Shown here piece by piece: positions 49,383 to 61,288 of a stretch of DNA of 64,000 nt. Numbering within the stretch: position 1 is the stretch's first letter; the number at the start of each line of letters is the position of its first letter. The translations under genes were made by a program, and so were the position numbers. The notes below the pieces were generated by a model, which was given only the letters and a program-made list of their open reading frames with translations, searched no databases and was not told the DNA's origin. This DNA comes from Alisma plantago-aquatica (lineage: Eukaryota; Streptophyta; Magnoliopsida; Alismatales; Alismataceae). Location of the stretch: positions 1,334,673,804 through 1,334,737,803 of the forward strand of contig OY856410.1 in assembly GCA_963693085.1 (NCBI GenBank). The letters run 5' to 3'.

Positions 49383-50887
49383 TAATGTAGGGGTTTTGAG
49401 TCGCTTTTTAGGCTAGTTTTGCACTCGTTTTATGCGCTTATTGGTCATATTTGTGGTTAATATCGCATGATTCAATTCTGTTAGCCTATTATCCTTGCAT
49501 GCATCATATTCATCTTGTTTTACATTGTTTTGTATAGATTATCATATTTCTCATATTTGATTTGTGTTTTTCTCTCATTTTTAGGCAATTCACAATTTTG
49601 GACCCGTCGATACCATCGACGGTCTGTCGATAGCATCAACAGAGCAACAGTTGCAAAGCTGGAGAGGAAGTAGATAGTTTAATACCATCGACACTTTGTC
49701 AATGGACTTGAAAGTCCAACTGCGAGCCAAATATCACCCCGTCGATACCATCAAAGGGAACGGTCGATGGTATCGAGAAGGCTTCAGGCGGCTTCTAGAA
49801 ATTGAAGAAAGCATCGGTACCCTAACCCCGTCGATGGTATCGACGTCATTGGATTAGAGTTTTGTCCAACACGACTTCAATCAGATGGTTGCATTCTTTG
49901 GTGGTCGTAAGTGGTACCTATACCTAGGAAAAGATGGCCCAAAGCCATAATTGATGTTCGATTCCATTGCACAAGTCCCAAAGGAGGAGAGAATGAAGAA
50001 TGGAGCCGAGAGCTACGCCCCGGGATATTCCAGAGATGCAGACAGAGTTTTTCACCGCCGGAAGGCTATAGAATGCTCATCCCACACCGAGGATCACCCG
50101 GTTCTTCTCCGTTCAGGGGTTACACCATCTCCATCCACAGTTTCTCCATGTTTTCTCCTTCCTTTATGGTGTTTTGCATTGAGATGAACATGGGGGGCTA
50201 ATCCCTTTTGTCTCTAGGACCGTGAGTAGCCCAGGCAATCGTTGTATGACTCTTCTTACATAGTTATCATAATTTGTCCCTCAAATCCATGGTATGATAT
50301 CATTTTCTCCATTGCTATCATTGTGCTTGATCACCATAATGGTAATCTATTACCTTTAATTGCTTTTGACAAAGAATTAATGGTTGAAAAGAGGTGGTAA
50401 TCACATTAACTAATAAATCCTTTGGAAAAGGTGATGTACAGTTAATGGTGGGAACCCAGAGACATGTTTTTCATGCACCTAGTCTAGGGTATAGGTTACT
50501 ACTGGCGTGGAACCGACCTAGATTAAGGTAGTGAATTGTATCACAGAAGCGAACAATTTTGGATACAGGCCACTATCCGGAAATGGAGACGAGTTGTGAT
50601 AATTGTGAAGGAACTAGTACAATGAGAACCCACGGTGAAACCGCAATCCTAGATATTCCTTTTTAAATGATTAAACCAACCATTTAATCGATTGATTTGT
50701 TTTCTTTTGTTTTTATTTTTTTCTTTTTCAAATCAACTTTCAAACTTTTATAATTAGTTTAGAGTATCGTGAGTAGTTAGTAGTAGCCTACCGATAATTA
50801 TGTTTCCCTATGTTCGACTCGGGCCTCACAAGACCTATATTACATTGATGTGTATACTTGCGTTAGACGCACGGTAAAGTCGTGTCA
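49383..50887 (+). mobile_element. 5' LTR of element F
   Basis: 1505 bp, ending AAGTCGTGTCA. It matches 55729-57251 over its length, with many C/T and G/A differences. It contains three or four inverted-repeat modules built from GTCGATACCATCGAC and its complement (49606-49844). Confidence 0.9.
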
Positions 50888-50893
50888 AGTTTT

Positions 50894-50911
50894 TGGCATC
50901 GTTGCCGGGGA
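50894..50911 (+). other. Primer binding site of element F (tRNA-Asp type)
   Basis: TGGCATCGTTGCCGGGGA, differing from the Athila-type site TGGCGCCGTTGCCGGGGA at two adjacent positions. It starts six bases after the LTR end. Confidence 0.82.
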
Positions 50912-51063
50912 AACGACAATTTTCGGCACTACGAGTGCTACAAGCGGCTACTCTAGGCCACTTTTAATAATTTTAATAATTGAGAGTAAATTGTTTATAT
51001 TTCAAATTCTTTATTCGTCTAGCACTACACTTAATCAATTTTTCACATTTCAGGTACTAGTGC

Positions 51064-52918
51064 ATGGTGAAGACACGTAGTACTGACTATGCACAGTCGA
51101 CACCTGAGATTCCACCTTCGAGATCGGGTGACGAGCAGGAGCATACCCACAATCAACTTGAAGACTTAGACATAGATTCTGAACCTGAAGTAATGGCTGA
51201 GGAACAGAAAATATGGGAGAAGATTAAGGCTTCTTCCTCATCTGCGTCTAAGGGGCCGATCAAAAAGCAGGCGACCAACATTCCTACATACAAGATTGAT
51301 CTGGAACTGATAAACATGGTCAAGTCTAATGCATTTCATGGGTTGAACAATGAAGATCCAGTGGCCCACATTAGCACATTTTTAGAAAACTGTGATATGA
51401 TAAAGATTGACAGGTTCCCGCAAGAAGCACTCTACTTAAAGCTTTTTCCCAGTTCTCTAGCAGGAAATGCACGTGAATGGCTGCACAATCTCGATGACGA
51501 GTGCGTCGAGACCTGGGACCAGATGGTAGAGGTCTTCTTCAAGAGATTCTTCCCGCCTGAGAAGATGAATGACCTCGTGAGAAAGATCCATAACTTCAAT
51601 CAAAAGGCCGGTGAGACTTATTCAGAGACATGGGAGCGCTTTCAGATCATGCTAAGGAAGTGCCCACATCACGGGCTGGACAAGGACAAGCAAGTTAAAA
51701 TTTTCTACTTTTCTCTCAATGAGCATGACAAAAGAAACTTAGATTCAGCGGGCTTGGGCTTCTTCTTGAACAACACAGGTATAAGGTGATGGGAGATTTT
51801 GAAGAACATCGCCAAGAAGCAGTCGTGGGGTAATAGAGATTAACTGGAACAAAATAGAGTTGTAGGTGATGCAAAGGCCATTCTAGCATTGAATGAGAAG
51901 ATGGACCTACTGGCCAAGAAGCTCTTAGAAAAGGAGAGAATTGGGTCCGAGGAGGAATAATATGTAAAGTATATGCATCAACAGGGCTATATGAGAAACG
52001 ACTACTCTTGGAGAAAGGATAAGAAATTTTCATGGAAGGATCCAAATAATTTTCTACAAGACCCGGAGAAAACACCACAGCGGAGTTCATAGGACAAGAG
52101 CAACGAGTTGCTCAACCAAGTAATAAAGCAAAATCAAGAGTTGATGAGCACATTTAGCAAGCAAATTAAATCACAAGGAGAGTTCATGAATCAGTTTGGG
52201 ATGACTCTATAGAGCCATGGTGCAAAATTGAGGACTCTAGAGACAATCATGACCCAAATTTCAACTGAGGTGGCTGCAATGAAGCAAATCATTCAACAAA
52301 AACCAGCCGGGAATGTAGAGTCTTCTCAGCCACATCAACAGGTTAAATATATTTCAGTCAGAAAAGGGCCAGATCTTCTTGTTGAGGAGGTGCATGAGCA
52401 GAGTATCATGCGTATAGATTTGGAGGACAAACCCAAAGTTCCATACCCTTATAGTTTGTATGGATTGCTAGGAGGATATGGGACGTCATTCAAATCACTC
52501 CAAGATTCTACCACTATCACTCCCACATCTCAAATTGTTGAGGAGACTCCTATGTCGAAAGAACATGTGAAAGTTATACTTCATAGTGGAGCAGCCATTA
52601 GCAATACGGAGAAGCAGCCACAAGTCATGCCATCCACAGATGATGTACCAAATTGGATCCTGAATGGTGGCGTTAAAGTAATATTAGGGGAGGAGACCCC
52701 TAAAGTTCCATATATACCACCGCACAAGCGTATAAAGGAGCCAAGTGTGCCATTCCTGGATAGTATGAAGTCGAGGAAAGAGTAAAGGCACTTCAAGAAA
52801 TTTCTTGAGATCTTCTGAAAGCTCCACATCAACACTCCATTAGTGGAATCTATAGAGAAAATTCCTTCATATAAAAGATTCATGAAAGACATCATCAACA
52901 AGAAATAGTGGATTAAAG
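51064..52918 (+). pseudogene. Athila-type gag (element F), with in-frame stops
   Basis: The first 241 codons are open (to a TGA at 51787) and hold the retrotransposon gag domain (about residues 86-218): 'AFHGLNNEDPVAHI', 'SLAGNAREWLHNL', 'FFKRFFPPEK', 'ETYSETWERF' and 'LRKCPHHGL'. The same frame continues to 52918 through further stops at about 51841, 51958, 52090, 52210, 52783, 52816 and 52906. It includes a middle part with a Gln-rich helical stretch and a proline-containing part ('EETPKVPYIPPHK'). The capsid protein packages element RNA. The frame is kept and most stops could arise from single C-to-T or G-to-A changes, so decay is by point mutation rather than indels. The start ATG at 51064 follows the primer site by about 150 bases. 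Confidence 0.88.
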
Positions 52919-53412
52919 ATACAGATGTTGTGTGTGTTGATGAAACAGTGAGTTCTATAATCCAAGGAAGGATGCCAAAGAAGAGGAAAGATCCAGGATG
53001 TTTCTATATCCCATGTTCCATATGTGGTCAACATTTTCCAAAGGTATAGTGTGACTCAGGAGCAGGCATTAATCTTATGCCACTTTCCACTTTTCAAAAG
53101 ATGGGATTGAAGAAGCCAACACCAACGTCCATGACAATCGAGTTGGCAGATGGATCCATTATGAATCCACAAGGTATATGCGAGGATGTGCTAGTCAAAG
53201 TTGACAAATTCATCTTCCCTGTTGACTTTGTAGTAATGGATGTGAATGAGCTAGAAGGATGTGAGATGTTATTGGGAAGATTGTTCCAAGCTACAACTGA
53301 TGTAATCACTGCCATTGGGTGAGGCTACTTGACGTTGGGGATTGGTAATGATAGAGTGGAATTCAAATTGCCAGATGAATTATCAGAGACATCCTTTGAC
53401 AGCCCAGGTTAA
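52919..53412 (+). pseudogene. Athila-type aspartic protease relic (element F)
   Basis: In the same frame as gag. 'CDSGAGINLMPLSTFQKMGL' (53050-53109) is the active-site segment, with Asp-Ser-Gly-Ala intact, preceded by a TAG at 53047. 'MTIELADGS' and 'EGCEMLLGRLFQATTDVITA' (about 53254-53313) supply the flap and the hydrophobic-Gly segment, followed by a TGA at 53320. The enzyme would process the Gag polyprotein. No reverse transcriptase follows. Confidence 0.85.
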
Positions 53413-53587
53413 GGTATCTATATTGTATAGCCTAAGACATTAAAGAAAGGCACTTGTTGGGAGGGAACCCAACCTTGGTAGATTACATGTTCATTTGATT
53501 TGTTTTGTGTTTTCCTAGGTAGTTTTCATTAATTTAGCACTTAGTCTCTAAAAATGATACCTTGATGTGTTTTTTGAGTGTGCAGGT
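53413..53587 (+). mobile_element. Post-pol junction of element F
   Basis: 'aaagaaaggcacttgttggg' and the following 'agggaacccaac' (about 53442-53475) are of the type found just downstream of pol in Athila-like elements, yet here they follow protease. This marks the site of the pol deletion. Confidence 0.6.
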
Positions 53588-54035
53588 TGGGGAACGGTCG
53601 ATACCATCGACATCTGGGTCGATGGTATCGAATTTGGAACAGTAGACAACTCTACAAAAATTTCATTTTGTCAATATCGACGGCCTCGTCAATGGTATCG
53701 AAACTAGAACAGGTGAAAAAGGATCGGGCGTCAATTGTATCGACTTGTCGTCGATGGTAGCGAGTTTTCTGGAGATTTTAAGATGGATTTTCTCAGTGAT
53801 TTCGATACCATCGACACACTGGTCGATGGTATCGACAGGTCTACATTAACATTGACTTCGTCAGACTTTGTGGGGATCGAAGGAACATACAGGTGTCGAT
53901 ACTATCGACACATGGGTTGATAGTATCGACGAAACACCAATGATTTGAGGTATTCATCGAGTGGTCCACAATGCCTATCCATGGACTGTGTCGATGGTAT
54001 CGACACCCTGTTGCTACCATCGACACGAGGCCGAT
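53588..54035 (+). repeat. Array of six inverted-repeat (hairpin) modules in element F
   Basis: Modules are built from a 15-mer near GTCGATACCATCGAC, a spacer of 5-6 bases in most, and its near-exact complement. They lie at 53597-53631 (loop ATCTGG), about 53670-53700, 53730-53764, 53802-53836 (perfect 14-bp stem, loop ACACTG), 53895-53930 (ACATGG) and 53990-54024 (opposite order, shorter stem). In the 53895 module the stem base C is T, and the partner G is A, so that pair is retained. The same modules occur in both LTRs. Read as codons a module would be VDTID..VDGID, but stops lie between modules. Confidence 0.85.
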
Positions 54036-55713
54036 CTGGGTCCCCGCATCGAGCCATCAACAAATGTTGATTGTAGTGAGGGGCGGTATCCAGAGTGGAA
54101 CCCCCATACCCACCAGTACCCGCCGCACCCACCGCCTCAACAGTAGCAGGGTATCACTATTCCACCTTCTGAGTTTGTTCTTGACTATGAGGTCATAGTC
54201 GAAGTCAAGCTTGGGGGGAGATGGAATAGTTTCTATATTAGTTTTATTTTATTTTCTTCTGTTTGAGCATTTTTCTTAGCTTTTTGCAATTTTTCTTCTA
54301 GTTTTGTAATTTGTTTTATTTACGGCTTTCTAGGACCCACTTTCTATCTAGTGTAATTTGTGGGTGTCTAATGTAAGTTTGTCATCTCAATGTTTTTTTC
54401 ATATGGGGCTGATGTGTGAATTGTTTGAAATTGAGCACATAACTTATGAAAATATTTAGGTAGGTCAACTTTAAAACATATGATCATAACTGTATATCCT
54501 TATGGTTCAAGAAATGAGTACAGATATGGATGTTGAGCTTTAACTTACCAAACAGTAATGGGACTTTAATTTGAAGTGAGAAAGAGAAACCTCTTAGTTA
54601 TCCTGTGTACATGTCAGTAAGGAGAGACATATAATCTTTTCCAATGGTTCTGTCATTTAGTCTTGTGATCTATCCACCTTACTTCATTCACACTCCACCA
54701 TAAGAACTGGGAGCACACTACAGTTTTTCATCTCTTGATTGCATGCCATTTAGATAGGATTGCATTATAGCTATATTTTGCATAAAAAAATGAAATCAAT
54801 AAAAATATTGTAAATCAGTTATGCATGCACACATTCTAGAGTTCATGCCATTGTAGTTGCATACTTACTTTCATGTAGTTGCACTTTGCATATTGTTGAG
54901 CATATAGGACAGTATGTGCCTGATTTCTTCTACAAAATAAGAAAAGTAGGTAACTTGTTCTATACTCTCTAAAAAGTAGGTTGTAATGCATCAATTGTAG
55001 CAGTTATGTGAAAATAAGCCCGAAAAAAATGTTTTGTAAATATTTCCGTAGTCAATTGAGAAAATTGTCCCTAAAAAAAAGAATTGAAAAAAAAAGTAGA
55101 AATCAAAGGGAGAAAGGAACTTGTTTCACCTGCATAATAGGAAGAATAAGCACATGATGTCATTTTGTAGACATTCTATCTCACATTGAGATGGAATAAT
55201 AGAGAATGCATCATTCCACCTAAAATGTAGGCATTAGGTCATTTTCATATGCATATGCATCATTTAGGTCATTTTTGTTGTTTTTTGCATATTAAACTAT
55301 ATTGTGCTTTCTGTTCTTTCACAGCCTCCCATTTCATCCACATGTTGCTCAAAACGGTAGGCCACCCATGATTATCTCCTCATTCTTGTATAATCAAGAG
55401 ATTTGCTTCCATTGTAGATGGTAGTTAGGATTTGAGCAATGTAGATAGGAGATCACAAGATGCACCATGTATGAACTGGAGGAATTTATTATATTATATG
55501 CTTTATTTGATTATGTTCATTGATTACGGGGTGGACATCTCTCATGGATGATCATTGTCACCTTTAGGGTAGTTATCATTCCATGGTTAGTGAGAGTCGG
55601 TATGTGCCTTGCATGTGGGAATCATATTGTGATGTCTTTTATGTGATTATGTTCTTTAGTTGACCCTCGCAATTTTATTCTATAGTTTTGTTGCTCGAGG
55701 ATGAGAAAAGTTC
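54036..55713 (+). mobile_element. 3' non-coding region of element F
   Basis: Starts with a short proline-rich frame ('WNPHTHQYPPHPPPQQ', 54093-54143) and a first polypurine-like tract 'aagcttggggggagatgg' (about 54208-54225). From there to 55713 I see no coding sequence. AT-rich, with oligo-A runs near 54785 and 55070-55100. Confidence 0.6.
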
Positions 55714-55728
55714 AAGCTTGGGGGAGTT
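55714..55728 (+). other. Polypurine tract of element F
   Basis: AGCTTGGGGGAGTTT directly before the 3' LTR. Confidence 0.85.
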
Positions 55729-57251
55729 TGATGCAGGGGTTTTGAGTCGCTTTTATAGGCTAGTTTTACACTCGTTTTATGAACTTATTGGTCATATTTG
55801 TGGTTAATATCGCATGATTCCATTCTGTTAGCCTATTATCCTTGCATGCATCAAATTCATCTTGTTTTACATTGTTTTGTATAGATTATCATATTTCTCG
55901 GATTTGATTTGTGTTTTTCTCTCATTTTCAAGAAATTCACAATTCTGGACCCGTCGATACCATCGACGGTCTGTCGATAGCATTGATAGAACGACAGTTG
56001 CAAAGCCGGAGAGGAAGTAGATAGTTTGATACGATCAACACTTTGTCGATGGTCTTGAAAGTCCAACAGCGAGCCAAATATCACCCCGTCGATACCATCG
56101 ACGGGAATGGTCGATGGTATCGAGAAGGCTTTAGGCAGCTTCTAGAAATTGAAGAAAGCATCGGTACCCTAAGGTGTCGATACCATCGACACCCCATCGA
56201 CGGCATCGACGTCGTCGGATCAGAGTTTTGTCCATCACGACTTCAATCGTACGGCTACGTTCTTTTGGCGGCTGTAAGTGGTACCTATACCTAGGAAAAC
56301 ACGGCCCAAAGACGTAATTCATGTTCAATTCCATTGCACAAGTCCTGAAGGAGGAGAGAGCAAAGAACGGAGCCGAGAGCTACGTCCCGGGAGATTCCAG
56401 AGACGCAGACGGAGTTTTTCACTATCGGAAGCTGCAGAACACTCATCCTACGTCGAGGATCACCTGATTCTTCTCCGTTCAGGGGTTACACCATCTCCAT
56501 CCACATTTTCCCCATGTTTTCTCCTTCATTTATGGTGTTTCACATTGAGATGAACATGTAGGGCTAATCCCCTTCGTCTCTAGGACTGGGAGTAGCTTGG
56601 GCAATCGTTGTATGACTCTTCTTACATAGTTATCATAATTTTTCCCTCAAATCTGTGGTATGATATCGTTTTCTCCATTGCTAGCATTGTGCTTGATCAC
56701 CATAATGGTAATCTATTACCTTTAATTTATTTTGACAAAGAATTAATGGTTGAAAAGAGGCGGTAATCACGTTAACTAATAAATCCTTTGGAAAAGGCAA
56801 TGTACAGTTAATGATGGGAACCTAGAGACATGTTTTTCATGCACCTAGTCTAGGGCATAGGTTACTACTGCCGTGGAATGACCTAGATTAAGGTAGTGAA
56901 TTGTATCGTGGAAGCGAGCAATTCTGGCTACAGGCCACTATCAGAAAGGGAGACGAGTTGTGATAATTGTGAAGGAACTAGTACAATGAGAACCCACGGT
57001 GAAACTGTGATCCTAGAGATTCCTTTTTAATTGATTAAACCAACCATTTAATCAATTGCTTTGCTTTCTTTTATTTTTATTTTTTTATTTTTCAAATCAA
57101 CTTCCAAACTTTTATAATTAGTTTAGCTGATCGTGAGTAGTTAGTAGTAGTCTACTGATAATTATGTTTCCCTGTGTTCGATTCAGGCCTCACAAGGGCT
57201 ATATTACATTGACGCATACACTTGAGTTATATGCATGGTAAAGTCATGTCA
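55729..57251 (+). mobile_element. 3' LTR of element F
   Basis: 1523 bp from TGATGCAGGGG to GTCATGTCA. It carries the hairpin modules at 55950-56215 in a more complete state than the 5' LTR: the fourth set (about 56175-56210) has one more GTCGATACCATCGAC than the aligned 5' copy. The target duplication CCTTC follows. Confidence 0.9.
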
Positions 57252-57256
57252 CCTTC

Positions 57257-59390
57257 TATTTGATCTTCACATGTATAGTCATCAATGTTAGATTCAACAT
57301 TTTCACTTGGTAAGAAAATAGAGAATGGACTAGAGTCATCATACTTGTCATAGTACTCTTCTTCATTAATAGGATCTAAAATGAACTATCTTTTCCCATG
57401 AAGAATGATAGACCAGTTTTTTTTGTAGGACTATCAATATAAAATATTTGATTTTCCTATGATGACATGATGAATGGTTCATCCTTCTCACATATCGACT
57501 CAAAATTTACTATTGTGAAACCAAGTTCATCAACTAAAACTCCTTCATTGTTATCAACAGATTTATTACTTGAATAGTGGAACTCTAAACTCTGTGTAGT
57601 CAATCTGCCATATGTCTTCAATGACACCGTAACAAGACATCTTTAGTTCATGTGAACTCCTATCCTTGGAACTAGAAAAATACAATGAAGATGCTTGAAG
57701 GGCGACCCCACTATTTTGGATGACACTCTTATCATCTTGATGTATTATGTAGTATGAAAATCCATTTATGTCAAACCCTTCATAAGATGTAGCATGTGTC
57801 TTTGTCTTATACGCAAGCCATTTGATAGTTTATGTAACATCATTTGGTGTTTGAGATAGTCGAATGAATACTTTCTCTTCAAACCACATGATAAATATAT
57901 AATAATGCTCTCTAACAAGCCACATTGAACTGTCTTGTGGATATTTTGTCTTGAGCACCTTGGTGTGTTCAGTGATATAAATACCCACATCGTCAATGTT
58001 GTGTAAAACATACAAGTGTGATTGTTCCCACTGCTCATGAATTATATGTATTTGTCATTCTCCCAAAGTACCTTTGTCAGAATAAATGTCAGGATTCACA
58101 GTATTAGCAGGAGTTTCGTTGCAACTCAAAAAGTCATTGCAAAAGTCCATAACCTACCTAGAAACATAGCCCTCAATGATAATCCTTTTGGGCTGACAAT
58201 GGTTTCGAACATCGCCTTTAAAAACACTCGTGTACCACTCAAAAGGATACAACCAATGCAAGAAAACTAGACCCAACATTTTCACTTCCCTAGTCAAATG
58301 GACAATCAGGTGTACCATGATGTCAAAGAATGAAGGGGGGAAATATTACTCAAGTTTGCATAGGGTAACAAGAAATTCTCTTTGCAACTTATCTAGAATC
58401 TCAAAATCAATTATTTTGTTGCATAGAGTGTTGAAGAAGAATCAAAACCTACTAATTGCAAAACTTACATGCTTAGGAAAGATAGATCAAATAGCCACAA
58501 GAGATATATGTTGCATTAAAAAGTGACAATCATGAGATTTAAGACCTATCAACTCTAGATCCTTCATTGATACCAATTTATGCATATTGGCTGAGTATCC
58601 TTGTGGTACCTTAATGTTAAGAAAACACTCAAAAATTGTTCTCTTCTAATGTGTAGATAAGGTGTAACAAGTAAGAGGTAAATATCTGTAACAACCCTTG
58701 GTAACTTCTTTTGTTAATTATTTCCTTATACCCATTTCACGTAGGTCCTTTCTATATTTAATTCCATATTTAGTCTTGCCTTTTATATTGAACAAACTAC
58801 CAATGATATTATCACAAACATTTTTATCAACACACATGACATCGATACAATGTCGAACTGTCAAATAACTCCAATAAGGAAGATCCTAAAATATCAACAT
58901 CTTTATGAATAAAGACTTTTCTCTTATCAGAGTAATACATGGTCTCTTACCAAAATGATTTACAACGTTGTTCACTCTTGCATAAACATCATCCCCTAAC
59001 ATAGGTTTAGGGGCACTCTATTCCTCAGTTGAGCCATTGAATATTTTGTGCAACTTTCAGTAAGGATGCATCTTTGGTAGAAACATTCAATGACCAAGAT
59101 ATATAGTCTTATCACTGTGTTTTAGCTGGATTGAATCACAATGTAGCCAGACAAGTTCTCATAAATGGGAGAGTCACTAATAATGCAAAACAACATAGCA
59201 TGTAAATTAAACATCTGTCTACACAAAGCATCATAAGTCATCACACCTTCTCCTTAGAGTTTCTTTAGGCCATCGATTAGAGTTTCAACATAAACATCAA
59301 TATCATTGTGAGGTTATTTGGCTCCCTATATCATCAAGGACAACATGAAATATTTATTCTTCATATACAACCATGAAGGAAGACTGTATA
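57257..59390 (-). pseudogene. CACTA TNP2 transposase relic with DUF4218 and DUF4216 (element G)
   Basis: Minus strand, read from 59390 down. 'YSLPSWLYMKNKYFMLSLMI', then 'NDIDVYVETLIDGLKKL' and 'YDALCRQMFNLHAMLFCIIS' (about 59390-59190) are the TNP2 transposase. 'RHCIDVMCVDKNVCDNIIGS' lies near 58860-58800. 'GLKSHDCHFLMQ', 'YFPPSFFDIMVHLIVHLTRE' and 'YPFEWYTSVFKGDVRN' (58550-58200) form DUF4218. 'YVLHNIDDVGIYITEH' with 'VREHYYIFIMWFEEKVF' (58015-57860) is the linker. 'YGVIEDIWQIDYTEFRVPLF' and 'LGFTIVNF' (about 57640-57490) are DUF4216. The enzyme would cut at the CACTA ends. It is truncated at its N-side by element H and has frameshifts and stops. Confidence 0.88.
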
Positions 59391-60046
59391 TGTCGGCACC
59401 CACTCTTTTGATCAGCACAAATACCAACCATTACAGCTAATCCCAAAACCTAAACCAAGATTATGGAATAAACAATGAATTCTCGACAAAGGCGATTAAA
59501 CATTATACGAAAAACACAGATAATTTTTTCCTTTTTCTTTGTTCACAAACTCATAATACAATGTCACATCAAGGACATTACATTCATGTATCACAATCAT
59601 ATTCAACTCCATTAAATCCAGAATCAAATCTTGTTCTCATATGCGGACCAGTTTACATCAGATACATGTACATTGATGAACAAACATAATCTACAACCCA
59701 TCCCGGGAAAGAGAGAGTACAGGGACATTCTAATCTATATAGATTATGCTATTTATATCTTCCATGTTGTGACCTCTCCGCTGGATAGCATTATACCTAA
59801 AAACATTTGAAACAACCTCATGAGACTCATATAGAGCCCCAGTGAGTGGATACCTCCCACTCAAGCTAGGTACATGCATCAGCATCAGATTACGTATAAA
59901 ACTTAAAAGAAACATGCAGATATTGAAAAGTATAGCAAAAAGTTCTATAATGAGTCAAATCTATCTTGCAATGGTAATCTAATCCAACAGATAAGGCAAT
60001 CACTTGAACCAATTATAGCCTTGAAACATCTTTTAGAGCATGTCTA

Positions 60047-60303
60047 TGAACAAATCAGCAGATACTTCTCAGTTCAGATTAAGAGCCATACTGCATGTGA
60101 AATAAGATAAGTTCTAAGTATTTTTGAATCAATACATAACAATAACATTACCCTTGTGACACTCCACCAGCTGGACATGAACAAATCAGCATATACTTCT
60201 AGTTCAGATTAAGAATCTTACTACATGAGTAATAAGTCAAGTTCTAAGCATTTTGAACCAATACATAACAATAACATTATCTTTGTGACACTCCACCAGC
60301 CGG
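60047..60303. repeat. Two ~128-bp tandem units in element H
   Basis: Units begin at 'gaacaaatcagca' (60048 and 60179). Both run through 'cagttcagattaag', 'caatacataacaataacatta' in two parts, and 'gtgacactccaccagc'. About 85-90% alike by eye. Confidence 0.85.
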
Positions 60304-61288
60304 ACCAGGAACACATCCTGTAGTCCTGAAGCTGAAGTACACATAAAACATTTTGACCAAACAATACTATCAAATAGCAAGCAATCCAACTCATATTCAA
60401 AATGGATATAAATCCCATCATTTATAACTTGTCAGCATGACATATCATAATATGAAATAGAAAATATCCATATCAACATGATTACTTTCCTCAACAAGAA
60501 GCATACTCAACAATAACAAATCATCAAGTAGAAGTATAGAGAATGTAACAACCATTCAAATCATGTTCTACACGGCTTATCATCTTTTATTCATTTGCCC
60601 TGAAACTACTTGGCTTGTACCTCACCAAGTAGAAGTCGCCACGCCTGATTCTCATGTCAACGACTCACCGTCACTATCTTAGGGTTTATCCGGCCACCCT
60701 AAGATATCAACAACAGACCCTGGCCACCTCAGGGTTGCCTAAAGAGGCTCACATCCTCATCTCGGGTACATGAGATAGGAACCAGCAAAACAATATATCA
60801 CATATCACAGTATTTCACATATTTTTCATTTCACATTTCACATATTTCATTTCAAAAGAGTCTATTCCATCTGGACATAGACTTTCACAGCAAGGATTTA
60901 GGGCCAGATCCACTCCAGATGACTCACTCCTAAATCATGGTGGTCTAACCTTTAAGGTCTCGATCCACACTCTGGAAATCCTTCTCATAATTCATCGATT
61001 ACTACAAGGAGATCCGTTTTGTTTCCCCAGTGTGGTCCTCGGGGGAAACGCACGGTGTTCAGGGCACCTAACTAGATGTTCCATCATTTCACTTGTTATT
61101 AATCTCTTTTACTCATCTTACAAGAATTCAAAACGTCATATATCATATTTGTGTATTCTCGCATAACTATAATAACATGAAACAGATTAAGTTTATCAAT
61201 AAGGGCAATGATCAAAGCAAGAAGCACAATAAGTTTATAGATTGCAACAAATATGATTATTTCTATCTTCTACATCAATTCATAGCAA

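Larger units (their letters stand above)
49383..57251 (+). mobile_element. Complete Athila-type element F lacking RT, RNase H and integrase
   Basis: Element F is 7.87 kb with LTRs of about 1.51 kb (49383-50887 and 55729-57251), 5-bp target duplications CCTTC (49378-49382 and 57252-57256), a tRNA-Asp-type primer site, gag and protease in one frame, and a polypurine tract. The 3' LTR starts TGATGCAGGGG as usual for Athila; the 5' LTR has TAATGTAGGGG, so its terminal TG has mutated. After the protease the sequence goes directly to 'cacttgttgggagggaaccc', the kind of sequence that normally follows the pol stop. The polymerase and integrase are thus absent. It is inserted between the two transposase genes of CACTA element G. 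Confidence 0.92.
45208..59390 (-). mobile_element. CACTA (En/Spm) transposon G, interrupted and truncated
   Basis: The left end is CACTAGTAGATAA at 45208, preceded by ATG as a possible 3-bp target repeat, followed by repeated subterminal sequence. On the minus strand it carries, from right to left, TNP2 with DUF4218 and DUF4216 relics (57257-59390), a TNPA-like transposase_24 relic (48270-49224) and an Ulp1-like relic (46370-47480). This is the usual order in plant CACTA elements. Element F splits it at 49378-57256. Element H removes everything beyond the TNP2 segment at 59390, so the other inverted repeat lies outside the window. Confidence 0.85.

Noticed and set aside
52228..52785. Separate 185-codon gene
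   Set aside because: It is in the same frame as the gag before it and the protease after it. It is the middle of one gag-pro reading frame split by stops.
53588..54035. CRISPR-like array
   Set aside because: Repeat order and orientation alternate, there are no uniform unique spacers, and the sequence is inside a plant retrotransposon.
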